A stretch of 64,000 bases of DNA from Rhodovulum sp. MB263 (lineage in GTDB: Bacteria > Pseudomonadota > Alphaproteobacteria > Rhodobacterales > Rhodobacteraceae), in contig NZ_CP020384.1 of NCBI RefSeq assembly GCF_002073975.1, positions 3,162,001-3,226,000 of the forward strand, in the 5' to 3' direction. The translations under genes were made by a program, and so were the position numbers. This document shows, in pieces, positions 52,416 through 62,814 of the stretch. The notes under the pieces are model-generated. The model was not told the origin of the DNA, did not search any database, and worked only from the letters and a program-made list of their open reading frames with translations. The first letter of the stretch is position 1. Each line of letters begins with the position of its first letter.

Positions 52416-53342
52416 ATGCAGCCTATGAATAACTTGCGCAACGTGGATCTGAACCTTCTTGTCGTGCTCGACGCGCTTCTGGCCGAGCGCCACCTGTCGC
52501 GCGCGGCAGAACGCCTGAACATGAGCCAGCCCGCCGTCAGCCATGCGCTGGCCCGGCTGCGGATCCTGCTGGAAGACCCCCTGTTTCATCGGCGCAGGCG
52601 CGAGATGGAGCCCACGCTTCGCGCTCTCGAGCTGTCGGGGCCGCTGGCAGAGGCGCTGGCCCAGATCCGGACCGTCCTCACGCCGGACGGATTCGACCCG
52701 ACCGGACGTCATGTCTTCCGGCTGGCAATGTCGGATTTCGGCGCGGGGCTGGTGCTTCCGGGGCTGATGGAGGCTTTGCGCAGGGAAGCGCCGGGCGTCG
52801 ATCTGGTCGTCACCCAGCAAAGCCGCGAAAGCATGATTAGTGCGGTCGCAGATGGTGAAATCGACATGGCCTTCGGAGTGTTTCCCGAGCTGCCATCGCG
52901 CTGCGTCGCGGAACTGCTGTTCGAGGACGACTATGCCTGCCTGCTCGATCCCTCTGCCCAGCCTCGGCCCTATCCTGGCCTGACCGAAACGCTTTATTGG
53001 TCCGCGCCCCATGTCCTTGCCGCGGTCCATGGCGAGGCGGCGACAGAGCTCGATCTCCACCTGCGTTCGTACCGCAAGGCCCGGCGGATCGCCCTGGTGC
53101 TTCCGCATTGGAGCGTGGCGCCGCAGGTCATTCGCGGCACCGACCTGATCCTCACCGTCGCCCGCCGGTGCCTGGCGGAGGTGGCACCCGGGCTCGAAGT
53201 CGCCGCGACGCCCGTCGATCTGCCCACCATCCGCTTCGCCGCGATCCATGCCAGGCGCCGCCGCTCCGATCCCGCATTGCGCTGGCTCATGAGCAAAACG
53301 AAACAGGTGCTGAGCGCAAGAGACAGGCCCCTTTCCCGGTAG
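52416..53342 (+). CDS. LysR-family transcriptional regulator
   Basis: The 308-residue protein has the LysR helix-turn-helix (LLVVLDALLAERHLSRAAE then LNMSQPAVSHALARLR, residues about 10-45) and a NodD/SyrM-like effector domain with FRLAMSDFGAGLVLPGL. ATG 52416 (MQPMNN) or 52425 may be used. It probably regulates the divergent YdcZ-type gene. Confidence 0.93.
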   Translation: MQPMNNLRNVDLNLLVVLDALLAERHLSRAAERLNMSQPAVSHALARLRILLEDPLFHRRRREMEPTLRALELSGPLAEALAQIRTVLTPDGFDPTGRHVFRLAMSDFGAGLVLPGLMEALRREAPGVDLVVTQQSRESMISAVADGEIDMAFGVFPELPSRCVAELLFEDDYACLLDPSAQPRPYPGLTETLYWSAPHVLAAVHGEAATELDLHLRSYRKARRIALVLPHWSVAPQVIRGTDLILTVARRCLAEVAPGLEVAATPVDLPTIRFAAIHARRRRSDPALRWLMSKTKQVLSARDRPLSR

Positions 53343-53582
53343 ATGGGCGAGGCGCGTCCCCTCTCTCGCGGCGCCGGTGGCCATGGCCGAGCCGTCCGGG
53401 GCCTTCGCAGCGAGGGGCCGGGCAGAATGCCCTCCGCACCGGCTCAGAGATCGTGGATTATCCCCCTGGGCCCTGCCCCTCTCGCCTCGGTCTCGGCAAG
53501 AATGGTCGGACGCCCGTAGGCACCACCGGCATTGAACGCTGGCAGGGTTTGAGAAAGGCAGCAGGCCTGCCCGCTTGAAGGC

Positions 53583-53626
53583 AAAAAGCCCAGGCGAAAC
53601 TTCAAGGCCTGCCGATCGGCTTTTTT
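53583..53626 (+). terminator. Rho-independent terminator (two-part stem)
   Basis: AAAAAGCC pairs with GGCTTTTT and inside it CAGGC (53591-53595) with GCCTG (53607-53611); six T close the structure. It is 240 bases after the LysR stop. The A run on the left may allow it to work in both directions. Confidence 0.7.
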
Positions 53627-53669
53627 CAGATCGTCGGCACGGGAAGCCACCCGGCAGAAGGAAAGCTAT

Positions 53670-53804
53670 ATGTTCCTGGCGATTGTCGAAGCTGGCAATG
53701 CACTTTCGTCAAGCGTCACCGGAAGGCCGAAAAGACATCCAACGGGCAATTGCTCCGAAATCTCGCCGCGAGGCTCCGTACTGCGCCAATACCGGCCTTA
53801 CTGA
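53670..53804 (+). pseudogene. Possible LysR-regulator N-terminal remnant
   Basis: An ATG with GAAGGAAAG upstream opens MFLAIVEAGNALSSSV, very like the start of a LysR helix-turn-helix, but after this the frame turns to unrelated sequence and stops after 44 codons. It is probably the decayed 5' end of a second LysR gene; chance resemblance cannot be excluded. Confidence 0.3.
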
Positions 53805-54493
53805 CCAGACAATCGGCACGCCATCGGTCCGGACGACTGCGGCAAGGCCCGTCAACGGCGCACGCGCCGTCAGCAGGACCGACAGGCACTGGCCCATATT
53901 TTCGGCAAAGCCTGCAGAGCCCCCGTATCGGGCGGCGGCAAATGCAGAGAGGTCAAAATATTTCATTTAAAAACAAAGTTCAAGGCGGCTTCGCGACCGA
54001 TGCCCCCGTCGAGAGCTTGCCCCCTGGGGCCACAGCAGCCGCGCCCCTGAATCCCCTTATATCACGCGCGCAGACCTGCAACCTCGCGTCGATTCGCGGA
54101 TCATCGCCCGCAACGACGCTGACGGCTGACGGGCCTCGAGCGATTCGAATTCACCTGTAAAATCCGAGCGAAAGAGCAGGACGGATACAACTCCACTCAA
54201 CCCCATCGCACGTATAGTTGAAACGCTGGGACCAAATGCCCCAGACCTCAAAGCTTGCCCATATGGCAGGCAGCTGTATTTTCGCATTTTTCCTGCAGAT
54301 CTGGCCCCGTTGGCCCGTTCCTGCCGGCCGATTGCGGCGCGTCGGCAGATACCCGCCAGATTGCTACATACGGGGCTTTGCAATCTTGAAGATACCTCAC
54401 AACTGTGAATTAACGATATCATCGGGATAGCAATAAGCTATCCGAAAAATCCACCAGCTATCCCAATCCCCTCCTGCGCCGGACCAGTGCCCA

Positions 54494-57400
54494 ATGATCA
54501 GCCGTCAAGCTTCCGGATCTGAAATCGTCGTCGACTCCGGACCCTGCGTGACCGGCTATTCGGCGATCCTGCCCGGGGCCGACGGGCTCGACGCGGTCTG
54601 GGAGATCCTGCGCGACGGCCGCTGCACGATCTCGGAGATGCCCGAAGATCGCTGGAACGCGTTGCGCTGGCTGTCGCCGGAACCGGGGCTGGCCGGGCAC
54701 AGCTATACCCGCCGCGCCGGTATCGTCGCCGGCGCCTTCGATTTCGACGCGGGCTGCTTCGGCATCACGCCCCGCGAGGCCGAGCAGATGGACCCGCAGC
54801 AGCGGCTGCTGATCGAGGTGACGGCGCGGGCCTTCGATCACGCCGGCATCGACCCGGCCACGGTCGCGCCCGACCGCGTGGGCGTCTTTGTCGGGGCCTC
54901 GTCGCTCGACCATTCCACGGTGATGCTGCAGGACCCGGAAATGGCCGGCCCGCAATACATGCTGGGCAATACCGGCTCGATCCTCGCCAACCGGATCGCG
55001 CATCTGTGGAACCTGCAAGGCCCCAGCTACATCGTCGACACCGCCTGTTCCTCGGGGCTGTTCGCGCTGGATCACGCCCGCCGCGCCATCGCTTCGGGCC
55101 AGATCGACATGGCCATCGTCGGGGCCGTCAACCTGCTTCTGTCGCCGATGCCCTTCGTCGGCTTCTCGCAGGCGGGCATGTTGTCGCCGCAGGGGCTCTG
55201 CCGGGCCTTCGCCAAAGGCGCCGACGGCTATGTCCGCAGCGAAGGCGCGGTCGCTTTCGTGCTCGAGCGGCTGGACAGCGCGCAGGCGGCCGGGCGCCGG
55301 GTGCGCTCGGTCCTGGTCTCGACCGCCGTCAATTCCGCCGGGCGCACCCCCGGCATCGCGCTCCCCTCGGCAGACCGGCAGGCGGCGCTGATCGAGGCGG
55401 CGCTGACCGAGGGCGGATACGACCCAGAGACGCTGGCCTTCGTCGAGGCGCATGGCACCGGCACCGCCGTCGGCGACCCGCGCGAGGCCGACGCCATCGG
55501 CCGGGTCTATGGGCGCCGTCGCGCCCTGCCGCTGCCGATCGGCTCGGCCAAGAGCAATTTCGGCCATCTCGAACCGGCCTCGGGACTTGTCGGCCTGCTG
55601 AAGGCACAGCTCGCGCTGGAACGGCAGATGATCCCCGCCACGCTGCATTGCGACGAGCCGAACCCGGAGATCGACTTCGCCGGGCTCAACCTCGATGTGG
55701 CGCGCTCGGCCCGGGCGCTGCCCGCCGCCGACAGGCCCTGGCTGGCGGCGATCAACTCCTTCGGCTTCGGCGGCGCGAATGCCCATGCGGTGATCCGCCA
55801 GCCCCGGCCCGACGAGAATGTGCCTGCCGCCACGGGCGAACTGCCGTCCGCGCTGCTGCTCTCGGCGGCCAGCGAGAACGCGCTGGCCGAGCTTGCCCGA
55901 TCCTGGCGGACGCTGGCCGAGGCGGCGCCGGCCGATCTGGGCGCGCGCATCGCCACCGCGAACTGGCGCCGCGCCCGCCACCGCCACCGGCTCTGCCTCG
56001 CGGCGGGGCATGCGGAGGAGCTGGCCCAGGGGCTGGCCGACTGGCTTGAAGAGCCCCGGCAGGCGCCGCCCGGGGCGGTGGCAGAGACCGCCCTGCGCGA
56101 CGCCCCCGTGGCCTTCGTCTATGCCGGAAACGGCGCCATGTGGGCCGGGGCCGCCCGGGTCCTGATCGAACGGGACTCCACCTTCCGGGCCGCCTTCGGC
56201 GACATCGCCGACGCCTTTGCCGAAGAGGGGATTGCGGGACTGACCGAGGCGCTGAGCGATCCCGGGCTCGAGGCCCGGCTCGGCGAGGCCGAGGTGGCGC
56301 AGCCGCTGACCTTCGCGATCCAGGTCGCCCTGACCGAGGCGCTGGCCTGTGCCGGGCTCAGGCCCGGCGCGGTGCTGGGCCATTCGATGGGAGAGGTCGC
56401 GGCGGCGATCGCGGCCGGACGGATCGACCGCCAAGACGGCATCCGCATCATCGCGCAACGTTCGCGCGCCTTCGAGCCCCTGCGCGGCAAGGGGGGCATG
56501 GCCGCTTTCGCCGCCTCCCGCGAGCAGATCGAGGCGCTGATCAAGGCCGAGGAGCTGGCCGCCGAGATCTCGGCCGAGAACGCCCCCGACAGCGTCACCG
56601 TCAGCGCCGGCGACGACGCGCTGAAGGCACTGATCCGCATCGCCCGCAAGCAGCGCATCGCCGGCCGGATCCTGCCGATTTCCTACCCCTATCATTCGGC
56701 CGCGGTCGAGACGCTGCGGCCCGCGCTGACCCGGGGCCTGGCCCGGATCGCGCCCCGCGATGGCGACGTGCCGTTCTATTCGGGCTGGGACGGCACCCGC
56801 TATGACGCCCCGCTCGACGGGGTCTACTGGTGGCGCAATGCCCGCCTGCCGGTCGCCTTCCGCGCCGGCGTGCAGGCGATGGCCGATGACGGCATCCGCG
56901 TGTTCCTGGAAATCTCGCCGCGCACGGTGCTGCGCAACTATCTGCGCGACACGCTGGCCGAACTCGATTGCGAGACCCGGGTTCTGGAAAGCCTCGACAG
57001 CGCCCGCGCCGAGGCGCGCGACGCCGGGACAATCGCCCGCGCGGTTCTGGCGGCAGGCGGCGCCGGCGATCGCGCCCGCATCCTCGGCCCCGAGCAGCCG
57101 GTGGCCGACGGACTGCCCGACTACCCCTTCGACCGCCAGACCTACCGGCTCGACAGCCCCGTCGCGACCGACATCTTCCACCGCCGCCCGCAACACCCGT
57201 TTCTCGGCGCGCGGCTCCGGCCGGACAGCAGCGAATGGCAGGGCGAAATCGCGCTGACGCGCAGCCCCTGGCTGGGCGATCACCGGGTCGGCGGACGCGT
57301 ACTGCTGCCCGCCACAGCGATGGTCGAGATGTTCGCCCATGCCGGCTGCGAGATCCTGAAGGCCGGGGAGATCGAGCTTCGCGATGTCGAGTTCCTGCGC

Positions 57401-60400
57401 CCGCTAGAGCTGCCCGAGAAAGGTGTCGTGCCGATCCGGCTGGTGCATGAACCCACCTCCCGCCGGATGCGGATCGAGGCGGGCGGCGCGCGCAACTGGA
57501 CGCCGGTGGCGGTCGCCCGGCTGTTCAGCGCGACCGCCACCCGGCCCGCGCCCGTGACCGCGCCCGAGGCGATGGGCGAGGCCGAGCCGCTTTATGCCGG
57601 GCTGCGGGCAACCGGGCTCGATTACGGTCCCGATTTCGCGCGTGTGACGGTCCTCGACCGCGACGGCACGGCGGTACGGACGGCACTGGCCCCGCGCGAC
57701 GGGAGCGACGGGTTCCGCTTCGACCCGGCGCTGGCCGATGCCGGGCTGCATGGCGCCGTGCTGCTTTTTGGCGACCGGGATGGCGGCGGCCGGCTGAGGG
57801 TGCCCGCCCGGATCGCCAAGGTGCGCCTCTGCGGTCGTGGCCGGATCGTCTGTGCCCGGCTGACGGCGGCGGGCGGCTGGGACGAGAGCCTCGCCTTCGA
57901 CACCGTTCTGGCCGACGCGACCGGCACCGCGCTTCTGTCTTTCGAGGGCATTCGGCTGCGGCCGCTGCCGGCCGGGGCCGCGGCCCCGCATGACTTCTGG
58001 GACGAACGGCTGGTCCCGCTGCCGGGCGACGGCGCCGCAACCGCCCTGCAGGCCGCCAAGGCGCTGTGCGGCACGGCCGGGAGCGCCAGCGATGCCGATG
58101 TGCTGCGCGCCGCTCTGGGCAGCCGCCTGGCCTGGAATCTGCTGGCCGGGGGCACCGCCCCATCCGACCCGCGCGAGAAGGCCGCCCGCCAATGGATGGT
58201 CGCGGCCGGACATGGCCAGAACCGCGATGGCCGCCCGCCCTACCTGCCGACCGATTGCCCCTGGCCCGCCGCCGATGAGCTGCTGACGATGTGGCCCGAA
58301 GTGGCGCCCACCGCCTCGGCCGAGCTGAAATCGGCGCTCGCCGCCGCGGCCGGAGAGGATCGTCCGGCCGACCCGCTGCCGCAGGCCGCGCGGACACTGG
58401 AAACCCTGCTGGAGGATGCCGCGCCGCTCGGCCGGATCGCGCTGACGGGCGCGTTGGATCTCGGCCTCGTCGCTGCGGCGCTGCGGGCGGGCGGTCATGT
58501 CACCGTCCTGGCCGAGGACGGCCAGGCACTCGACCGGCTGCGGGCGCGGCTCGATACGAGACTGCCGCTCCGGTTCCGGGCCCTTACGGAAACCGGCGAG
58601 GCCGATGCCGCCGATCTGGTGCTGGGCTGCTGCCTGTCGCAGGGCTTCGCGCAACGCGAAAGCGCCGGGCGGCTCGCGGCGCTGGTGGCACCGGGCGGCG
58701 CGCTGATCGCGGCAGAGGAGACACCCGACATCTTCGCGCTGATGACGCGGCGCCACCGCGATGCCGACGCGCTTGGCAGGCTCGAACATGCCCTGCATGC
58801 CGCGGGGCTCGATACCGCCAGCGCCCCTGCCCAGGGCTCCGAGGCGCTGAGGCTGATCCGTGCCACCCGCCCCGCGCGCCGCGCCGCGCCCAGGCCCGAG
58901 CTTCGGATCAGCGGCAGCGGCCCTCTGGCCGAGGCGCTGCGCGCGCTGCCTCAGGGCAGCGAAGCGGTGGTCGCCCTTCACTGTGCGGCCCCCGATGAGG
59001 ACGATCCGCTGGCCGCGGCACGGCTCTTTCGCGCGCTTCCCGAGACCGACGGCACGCTCTGGCTTGCGGTCGCGGGCACCGGGCGCTGGGAAGAGCTGAC
59101 CGGCTGGCGCCGGGTGGTGGCGAACGAGACCGGCCGCGACATCCGCCTGATCTGCGCCGCCCCCGGCGTCGGGGCCGACCGCATCGCAGCCCTGGCCGCG
59201 ACCTCGCCCGAGACCGAGATCCGGCTCACCGCGACCGGCGCCGCAGCCCCCCGGGTGGTGCCGCTGCGGCCGCTCTCTTCCGAGACCGGTCCGCGCCGGC
59301 TGGTGGCCGGGCGCCGCGGCGTGGCGCTTGACGGGCTGACCTGGCAGACCCCGCCCGCGCGCGCCCTGCAGCCGACCGAGATCGAGATCGAGGCAGTGGC
59401 CTCGGGGCTCAATTTCCGCGACGTGATGTGGGCCCAGGGCCTGCTGCCGCCCGAGGCGCTCGAGGCCGGGTTCTCCGGTCCCTGCCTCGGCATGGAATGC
59501 GCGGGCACGGTGCTGCGCGCGGGCGTCCAGGCCGGGCTGAAGCCCGGCGACCGGGTGATCGCGATGGCACCGCATGCGATGGCCAGCCGGGTCATCACCC
59601 GGGCCGAGGCGGCCATGCCCCTGCCCGAAACGGTCGATCCCGAGGCCGCGGCCGGGCTGCCTGTGGTCTTCGTCACCGCCGATTACGCGTTGACCGAGGT
59701 GGCACGGCTCGCGCCCGGCGAAACGGTTCTGGTGCATGGCGGCGCAGGCGGCGTCGGGCTTGCCGCGCTGCAGGTCGCCCGGCGGCTGGGCGCGCGGGTC
59801 TTCGCAACCGCAGGCAGCCCGGCCAAGCGACGGCTGGTCGCGGCGATGGGCGCCGAGGCCGTGTTCGACAGCCGCAGCCTCGGCTTCGAGGATGCGGTGA
59901 TGGCCGCAACCGGCGGGCGCGGGGTCGATGTGGTCCTGAACTCGCTGGCCGGCGAGGCGATGGAGCGCTCGCTGGCCTGTCTGGCGCCCTTCGGCCGTTT
60001 CATCGAGCTGGGCAAGCGCGATCTTTACGAGAACAACACCATCGCGCTGCACGCCATGCGCAACAATATCGCCTTTCACGCCGTCGATGCCGACCAGTTG
60101 CTGCTGCACCGGCCCGATGCGGCGCGGCGCACCCTGGCGCGGCTGCGCGACGCGTTTGCCGAGGGCGTCTATCAGCCGCTGCCGGTGACCGTCTACCCGG
60201 CCGAGGACGTGGCCGAGGCGATCCGCTCGATGCAGCGCGCGGCCCATGTCGGCAAGATCGTGCTGCGCGCGCCGCAAGAGCATGGCGCAGCCCGTCCGGC
60301 GGCCGCCCCGATCCGGGGCGGCTGGCTGGTGGTGGGCGGCACCCGCGGCTTCGGGCTTGAAACCGCGCGCTGGCTCGCGACGCAGGGGGCCGAGCATCTG

Positions 60401-61495
60401 TGGCTGATGAGCAAGAGCGGCACGGTCGCGCCCGGCACGCTTGACGGGCTCGGCGTACCGGCCGGGGCGCTGGCCTGCGACGTGACCGATGCCGACGCGC
60501 TCGAAGAGGCGCTGGCGCAGATCCGCGCGGCCGAGCAGCCCCTGCGCGGCGTGGTCCATGCCGCCGCGATCTTCGATGACGCGCTCATGGCCGATCTCGA
60601 CGAGGCGCGGCTCTCGGCGGTGCTGATGCCGAAGCTCATAGGCGGGCAAAGACTCGACCAGCTGACGCGCGACGATGCGCTCGATCATTTCTGGGTCTTC
60701 AGTTCCATCGCTGCACGCTTCGGCAACCCGGCACAGGCACCCTATGTGGCCGCCAACCGGGCACTTGAAGGCCTTGCCCGGACCCGGCGCGAGGCCGGGC
60801 TGCCGGGGCTTGCAATCGCCTGGGGACCGATTGCCGATGCGGGCTATCTGGCGCGCGAAACGGCGCTGCGCGAGGCCCTGGCCCGGCGCCTGCCGCCGAT
60901 GACCACCGCGGCCGCGCTGGACCGGCTGGGCCGGGCGCTGGCGGTCGGGGCCTGTGGACCGACCCTGACCGTCGCGCCGATGGAGTGGTCGCGGATGGCG
61001 GGTACGCTGCCGGTGCTGGACACGCCGCTCTTCGAGCTGATCGACATCCGCGCCAGCGCCACCGGCCCCGGTCTCTTCGACCTCGACGAGCTCTTGCGCA
61101 GCAAGGGGCCGAAGGAGGCGCGCAAGGTCTTGACCCGGCTTCTGGTCGAAGAGGCCGCACAACTGATGCGCGCGGCGCCGGGCGATATCGATCCGCGCCA
61201 GCCGCTGGAGCTGATGGGCTTCGACAGCCTGATGGCGATCAATCTGCGCATGGCCATCGAGGAGCGGCTGGGCGCACAGGTGCCGGTGATGTCGATCGAC
61301 GAGGGGCTGACGCTGGCCGGGCTTGTCAACCGGATCATCGAGACGGGCGGCGCGCCCGGAACTGCCCCCGGAACTGCGGCCGGGGACACCGTGGTCGAAG
61401 AGATGGCCCGTCGCCACCTGGCCGAGGGCACACTGGGAGAAGAACACCTTGAGCAGATCCGCACCCTCGCCCAGCACGGCACAGGAGGCCGCTGA
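54494..61495 (+). CDS. Type I polyketide/fatty-acid synthase, RkpA-like (KS-AT-DH-ER-KR-ACP)
   Basis: A 2333-residue single-module reducing megasynthase. KS residues about 19-437 with active Cys185 in DTACSSG and His320 and His358 in EAHGTGT and NFGH. AT about 538-826 with Ser631 in GHSMGE. DH about 900-1160 with His930 in DHRVGGRVLLP. A region at 1296-1456 resembles a degenerate methyltransferase fold (VLGCCLSQGFAQRES, LAALVAPGGALIAAEE) without clear SAM motifs. ER about 1600-1930 with HGGAGGVGLAAL. KR about 1943-2130 with GGTRGFG and the SSIAARF...YVAANRA pair. ACP about 2213-2286 with Ser2245 in GFDSLMA. No thioesterase is present. This order and the downstream oxoamine synthase match rhizobial RkpA, thought to make a lipid needed for capsular polysaccharide. 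Confidence 0.93.
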   Translation: MISRQASGSEIVVDSGPCVTGYSAILPGADGLDAVWEILRDGRCTISEMPEDRWNALRWLSPEPGLAGHSYTRRAGIVAGAFDFDAGCFGITPREAEQMDPQQRLLIEVTARAFDHAGIDPATVAPDRVGVFVGASSLDHSTVMLQDPEMAGPQYMLGNTGSILANRIAHLWNLQGPSYIVDTACSSGLFALDHARRAIASGQIDMAIVGAVNLLLSPMPFVGFSQAGMLSPQGLCRAFAKGADGYVRSEGAVAFVLERLDSAQAAGRRVRSVLVSTAVNSAGRTPGIALPSADRQAALIEAALTEGGYDPETLAFVEAHGTGTAVGDPREADAIGRVYGRRRALPLPIGSAKSNFGHLEPASGLVGLLKAQLALERQMIPATLHCDEPNPEIDFAGLNLDVARSARALPAADRPWLAAINSFGFGGANAHAVIRQPRPDENVPAATGELPSALLLSAASENALAELARSWRTLAEAAPADLGARIATANWRRARHRHRLCLAAGHAEELAQGLADWLEEPRQAPPGAVAETALRDAPVAFVYAGNGAMWAGAARVLIERDSTFRAAFGDIADAFAEEGIAGLTEALSDPGLEARLGEAEVAQPLTFAIQVALTEALACAGLRPGAVLGHSMGEVAAAIAAGRIDRQDGIRIIAQRSRAFEPLRGKGGMAAFAASREQIEALIKAEELAAEISAENAPDSVTVSAGDDALKALIRIARKQRIAGRILPISYPYHSAAVETLRPALTRGLARIAPRDGDVPFYSGWDGTRYDAPLDGVYWWRNARLPVAFRAGVQAMADDGIRVFLEISPRTVLRNYLRDTLAELDCETRVLESLDSARAEARDAGTIARAVLAAGGAGDRARILGPEQPVADGLPDYPFDRQTYRLDSPVATDIFHRRPQHPFLGARLRPDSSEWQGEIALTRSPWLGDHRVGGRVLLPATAMVEMFAHAGCEILKAGEIELRDVEFLRPLELPEKGVVPIRLVHEPTSRRMRIEAGGARNWTPVAVARLFSATATRPAPVTAPEAMGEAEPLYAGLRATGLDYGPDFARVTVLDRDGTAVRTALAPRDGSDGFRFDPALADAGLHGAVLLFGDRDGGGRLRVPARIAKVRLCGRGRIVCARLTAAGGWDESLAFDTVLADATGTALLSFEGIRLRPLPAGAAAPHDFWDERLVPLPGDGAATALQAAKALCGTAGSASDADVLRAALGSRLAWNLLAGGTAPSDPREKAARQWMVAAGHGQNRDGRPPYLPTDCPWPAADELLTMWPEVAPTASAELKSALAAAAGEDRPADPLPQAARTLETLLEDAAPLGRIALTGALDLGLVAAALRAGGHVTVLAEDGQALDRLRARLDTRLPLRFRALTETGEADAADLVLGCCLSQGFAQRESAGRLAALVAPGGALIAAEETPDIFALMTRRHRDADALGRLEHALHAAGLDTASAPAQGSEALRLIRATRPARRAAPRPELRISGSGPLAEALRALPQGSEAVVALHCAAPDEDDPLAAARLFRALPETDGTLWLAVAGTGRWEELTGWRRVVANETGRDIRLICAAPGVGADRIAALAATSPETEIRLTATGAAAPRVVPLRPLSSETGPRRLVAGRRGVALDGLTWQTPPARALQPTEIEIEAVASGLNFRDVMWAQGLLPPEALEAGFSGPCLGMECAGTVLRAGVQAGLKPGDRVIAMAPHAMASRVITRAEAAMPLPETVDPEAAAGLPVVFVTADYALTEVARLAPGETVLVHGGAGGVGLAALQVARRLGARVFATAGSPAKRRLVAAMGAEAVFDSRSLGFEDAVMAATGGRGVDVVLNSLAGEAMERSLACLAPFGRFIELGKRDLYENNTIALHAMRNNIAFHAVDADQLLLHRPDAARRTLARLRDAFAEGVYQPLPVTVYPAEDVAEAIRSMQRAAHVGKIVLRAPQEHGAARPAAAPIRGGWLVVGGTRGFGLETARWLATQGAEHLWLMSKSGTVAPGTLDGLGVPAGALACDVTDADALEEALAQIRAAEQPLRGVVHAAAIFDDALMADLDEARLSAVLMPKLIGGQRLDQLTRDDALDHFWVFSSIAARFGNPAQAPYVAANRALEGLARTRREAGLPGLAIAWGPIADAGYLARETALREALARRLPPMTTAAALDRLGRALAVGACGPTLTVAPMEWSRMAGTLPVLDTPLFELIDIRASATGPGLFDLDELLRSKGPKEARKVLTRLLVEEAAQLMRAAPGDIDPRQPLELMGFDSLMAINLRMAIEERLGAQVPVMSIDEGLTLAGLVNRIIETGGAPGTAPGTAAGDTVVEEMARRHLAEGTLGEEHLEQIRTLAQHGTGGR

Positions 61496-61496
61496 G

Positions 61497-62807
61497 ATGC
61501 CCGGTACACGCGACACGCTCGACCGTCTGCGCGCCCTTCATGTCGGCCCGCCGCGCAATGTGACGGCCCCGAAACCGGCCGGACCCGGATCGGGCCGGGC
61601 CGATTTCACCACCCTTCCGGCCTATCGCCAGGTCGCCGTGGCACAAAGCGCGGCGCGCGCGCTCGAGATCGAGAACCCGTTCTTCCGCGAAACGGAAGCC
61701 TTCGAGGGGACGCGGGTCCGAATCGGCGCGCGCTGGGTCGAGAATTTCTCGGGCTATGACTATCTTTCGATCAATGACGATCCGCGGCTTGCCGCGGCCG
61801 TTGGCACGGCGGTGGCCGAATTCGGGGTCTCGGCGCGGGCCTCGCGACTGGTCGGCGGCGATCTCAGCCTGCACCGGCGACTGGAAACCGGGCTGGCCCG
61901 CTTTCTCGGGACCGAGGCGGCGGTCGCCACCGTCTCGGGCCATGCCACCAACCTGGCCGCGATCCGCACCCTGACCGGCCCGGGCGATGTGGTTCTGGTC
62001 GACAGCTTTGCCCATAACTCGGTCTTCGAGGGGCTGCGCGCCTCTGGCGCCGATCATGTCTCGCTGCCCCATAACGACAGCGCCTGGCTTGAGGACTGGC
62101 TGTCGCGCAACCGCGAGCGCTATGACCGCGTGCTGATCGTGATCGAGGGGCTCTACTCGATGGATGGCGACATTCCCGATCTGGCCGCGCTGGTCCGGAT
62201 CAAGGACCGCTTCGAAGCCTGGCTGATGGTCGATGAAGCGCATTCGGTGGGCGTGCTGGGCGAGACCGGCCGCGGCCTCTGCGAAGAGGCCGGGATCGCG
62301 CCCGGCCGGGTCGACCTGCTGATGGGCACGCTGTCGAAGACCTTCTGTTCCTGCGGCGGCTTCCTTGCCGGATCGGAAGCGGTGATCGAGATCCTGCGCC
62401 ATACCGCGCCGGGTTTCGTCTATTCGGTGGGGCTGTCCGTGCCCAACACCGCCGCGGCGCTGAGCGCGCTCGAGATCCTCGAGGCCGAACCCGAACGGGT
62501 GGCCCGGCTGAAGGCGCGTTCGGAGAGGTTTCAGGCGGCGGCCGAAGCGGCGGGGCTTGATTGCGGGCTCGGACGGGGCTTTGCCGTGGTGCCGCTGATC
62601 GTGGGCGACAGCCTGAAGGCGACGCTGGCCTCGAACAAGGTCTTCGAGGACGGGTTCCAGGCCTTTCCGATCATCGCGCCCGCGGTGCCGAACCAGAAGG
62701 CGCGGCTGCGCTTCTTCATCAATGCGGACCATTCCGAAGAGGCAATCGACGCCGCCGTGGCCTCGGCCGCGGCCCGGATCCGGGAGGTCGGCGGTGTCCG
62801 GTTCTGA
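61497..62807 (+). CDS. Alpha-oxoamine synthase, RkpG-like (PLP-dependent)
   Basis: A 436-residue fold-type I PLP enzyme: SGYDYLSINDDPRL, ASRLVGGDLSLHRRLE, VDEAHSVGVLGETGRG and the Schiff-base Lys281 in GTLSKTFCSCGG. The family (ALA synthase, AON synthase, KBL, serine palmitoyltransferase) condenses an acyl thioester with an amino acid, with loss of CO2. Starting two bases after the PKS stop, and with no thioesterase in the PKS, it probably releases the finished chain as an alpha-amino ketone. RkpG of Sinorhizobium holds the same place beside RkpA. Which amino acid it uses is unknown. Confidence 0.9.
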   Translation: MPGTRDTLDRLRALHVGPPRNVTAPKPAGPGSGRADFTTLPAYRQVAVAQSAARALEIENPFFRETEAFEGTRVRIGARWVENFSGYDYLSINDDPRLAAAVGTAVAEFGVSARASRLVGGDLSLHRRLETGLARFLGTEAAVATVSGHATNLAAIRTLTGPGDVVLVDSFAHNSVFEGLRASGADHVSLPHNDSAWLEDWLSRNRERYDRVLIVIEGLYSMDGDIPDLAALVRIKDRFEAWLMVDEAHSVGVLGETGRGLCEEAGIAPGRVDLLMGTLSKTFCSCGGFLAGSEAVIEILRHTAPGFVYSVGLSVPNTAAALSALEILEAEPERVARLKARSERFQAAAEAAGLDCGLGRGFAVVPLIVGDSLKATLASNKVFEDGFQAFPIIAPAVPNQKARLRFFINADHSEEAIDAAVASAAARIREVGGVRF

Positions 62808-62814
62808 GCCCGCC

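Larger units (their letters stand above)
53343..54493. other. Long intergenic region before the PKS gene
   Basis: About 1.15 kb with no complete gene. It contains the terminator at 53583-53626, a short LysR-like start at 53670, and AT-richer sequence toward 54440 that probably holds the PKS promoter. No insertion-sequence ends are recognised. Confidence 0.45.

Noticed and set aside
54458-57340. 960-codon open frame on the minus strand over the PKS gene
   Set aside because: Same GC-driven shadow of the KS-AT region; no domain and biased composition.
57404-61516. 1370-codon open frame on the minus strand over the PKS gene
   Set aside because: It is a mirror frame caused by very high GC at third codon positions. 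The plus-strand frame shows all PKS domains; the minus-strand protein is low-complexity Gly/Arg/Ala/Gln-rich.
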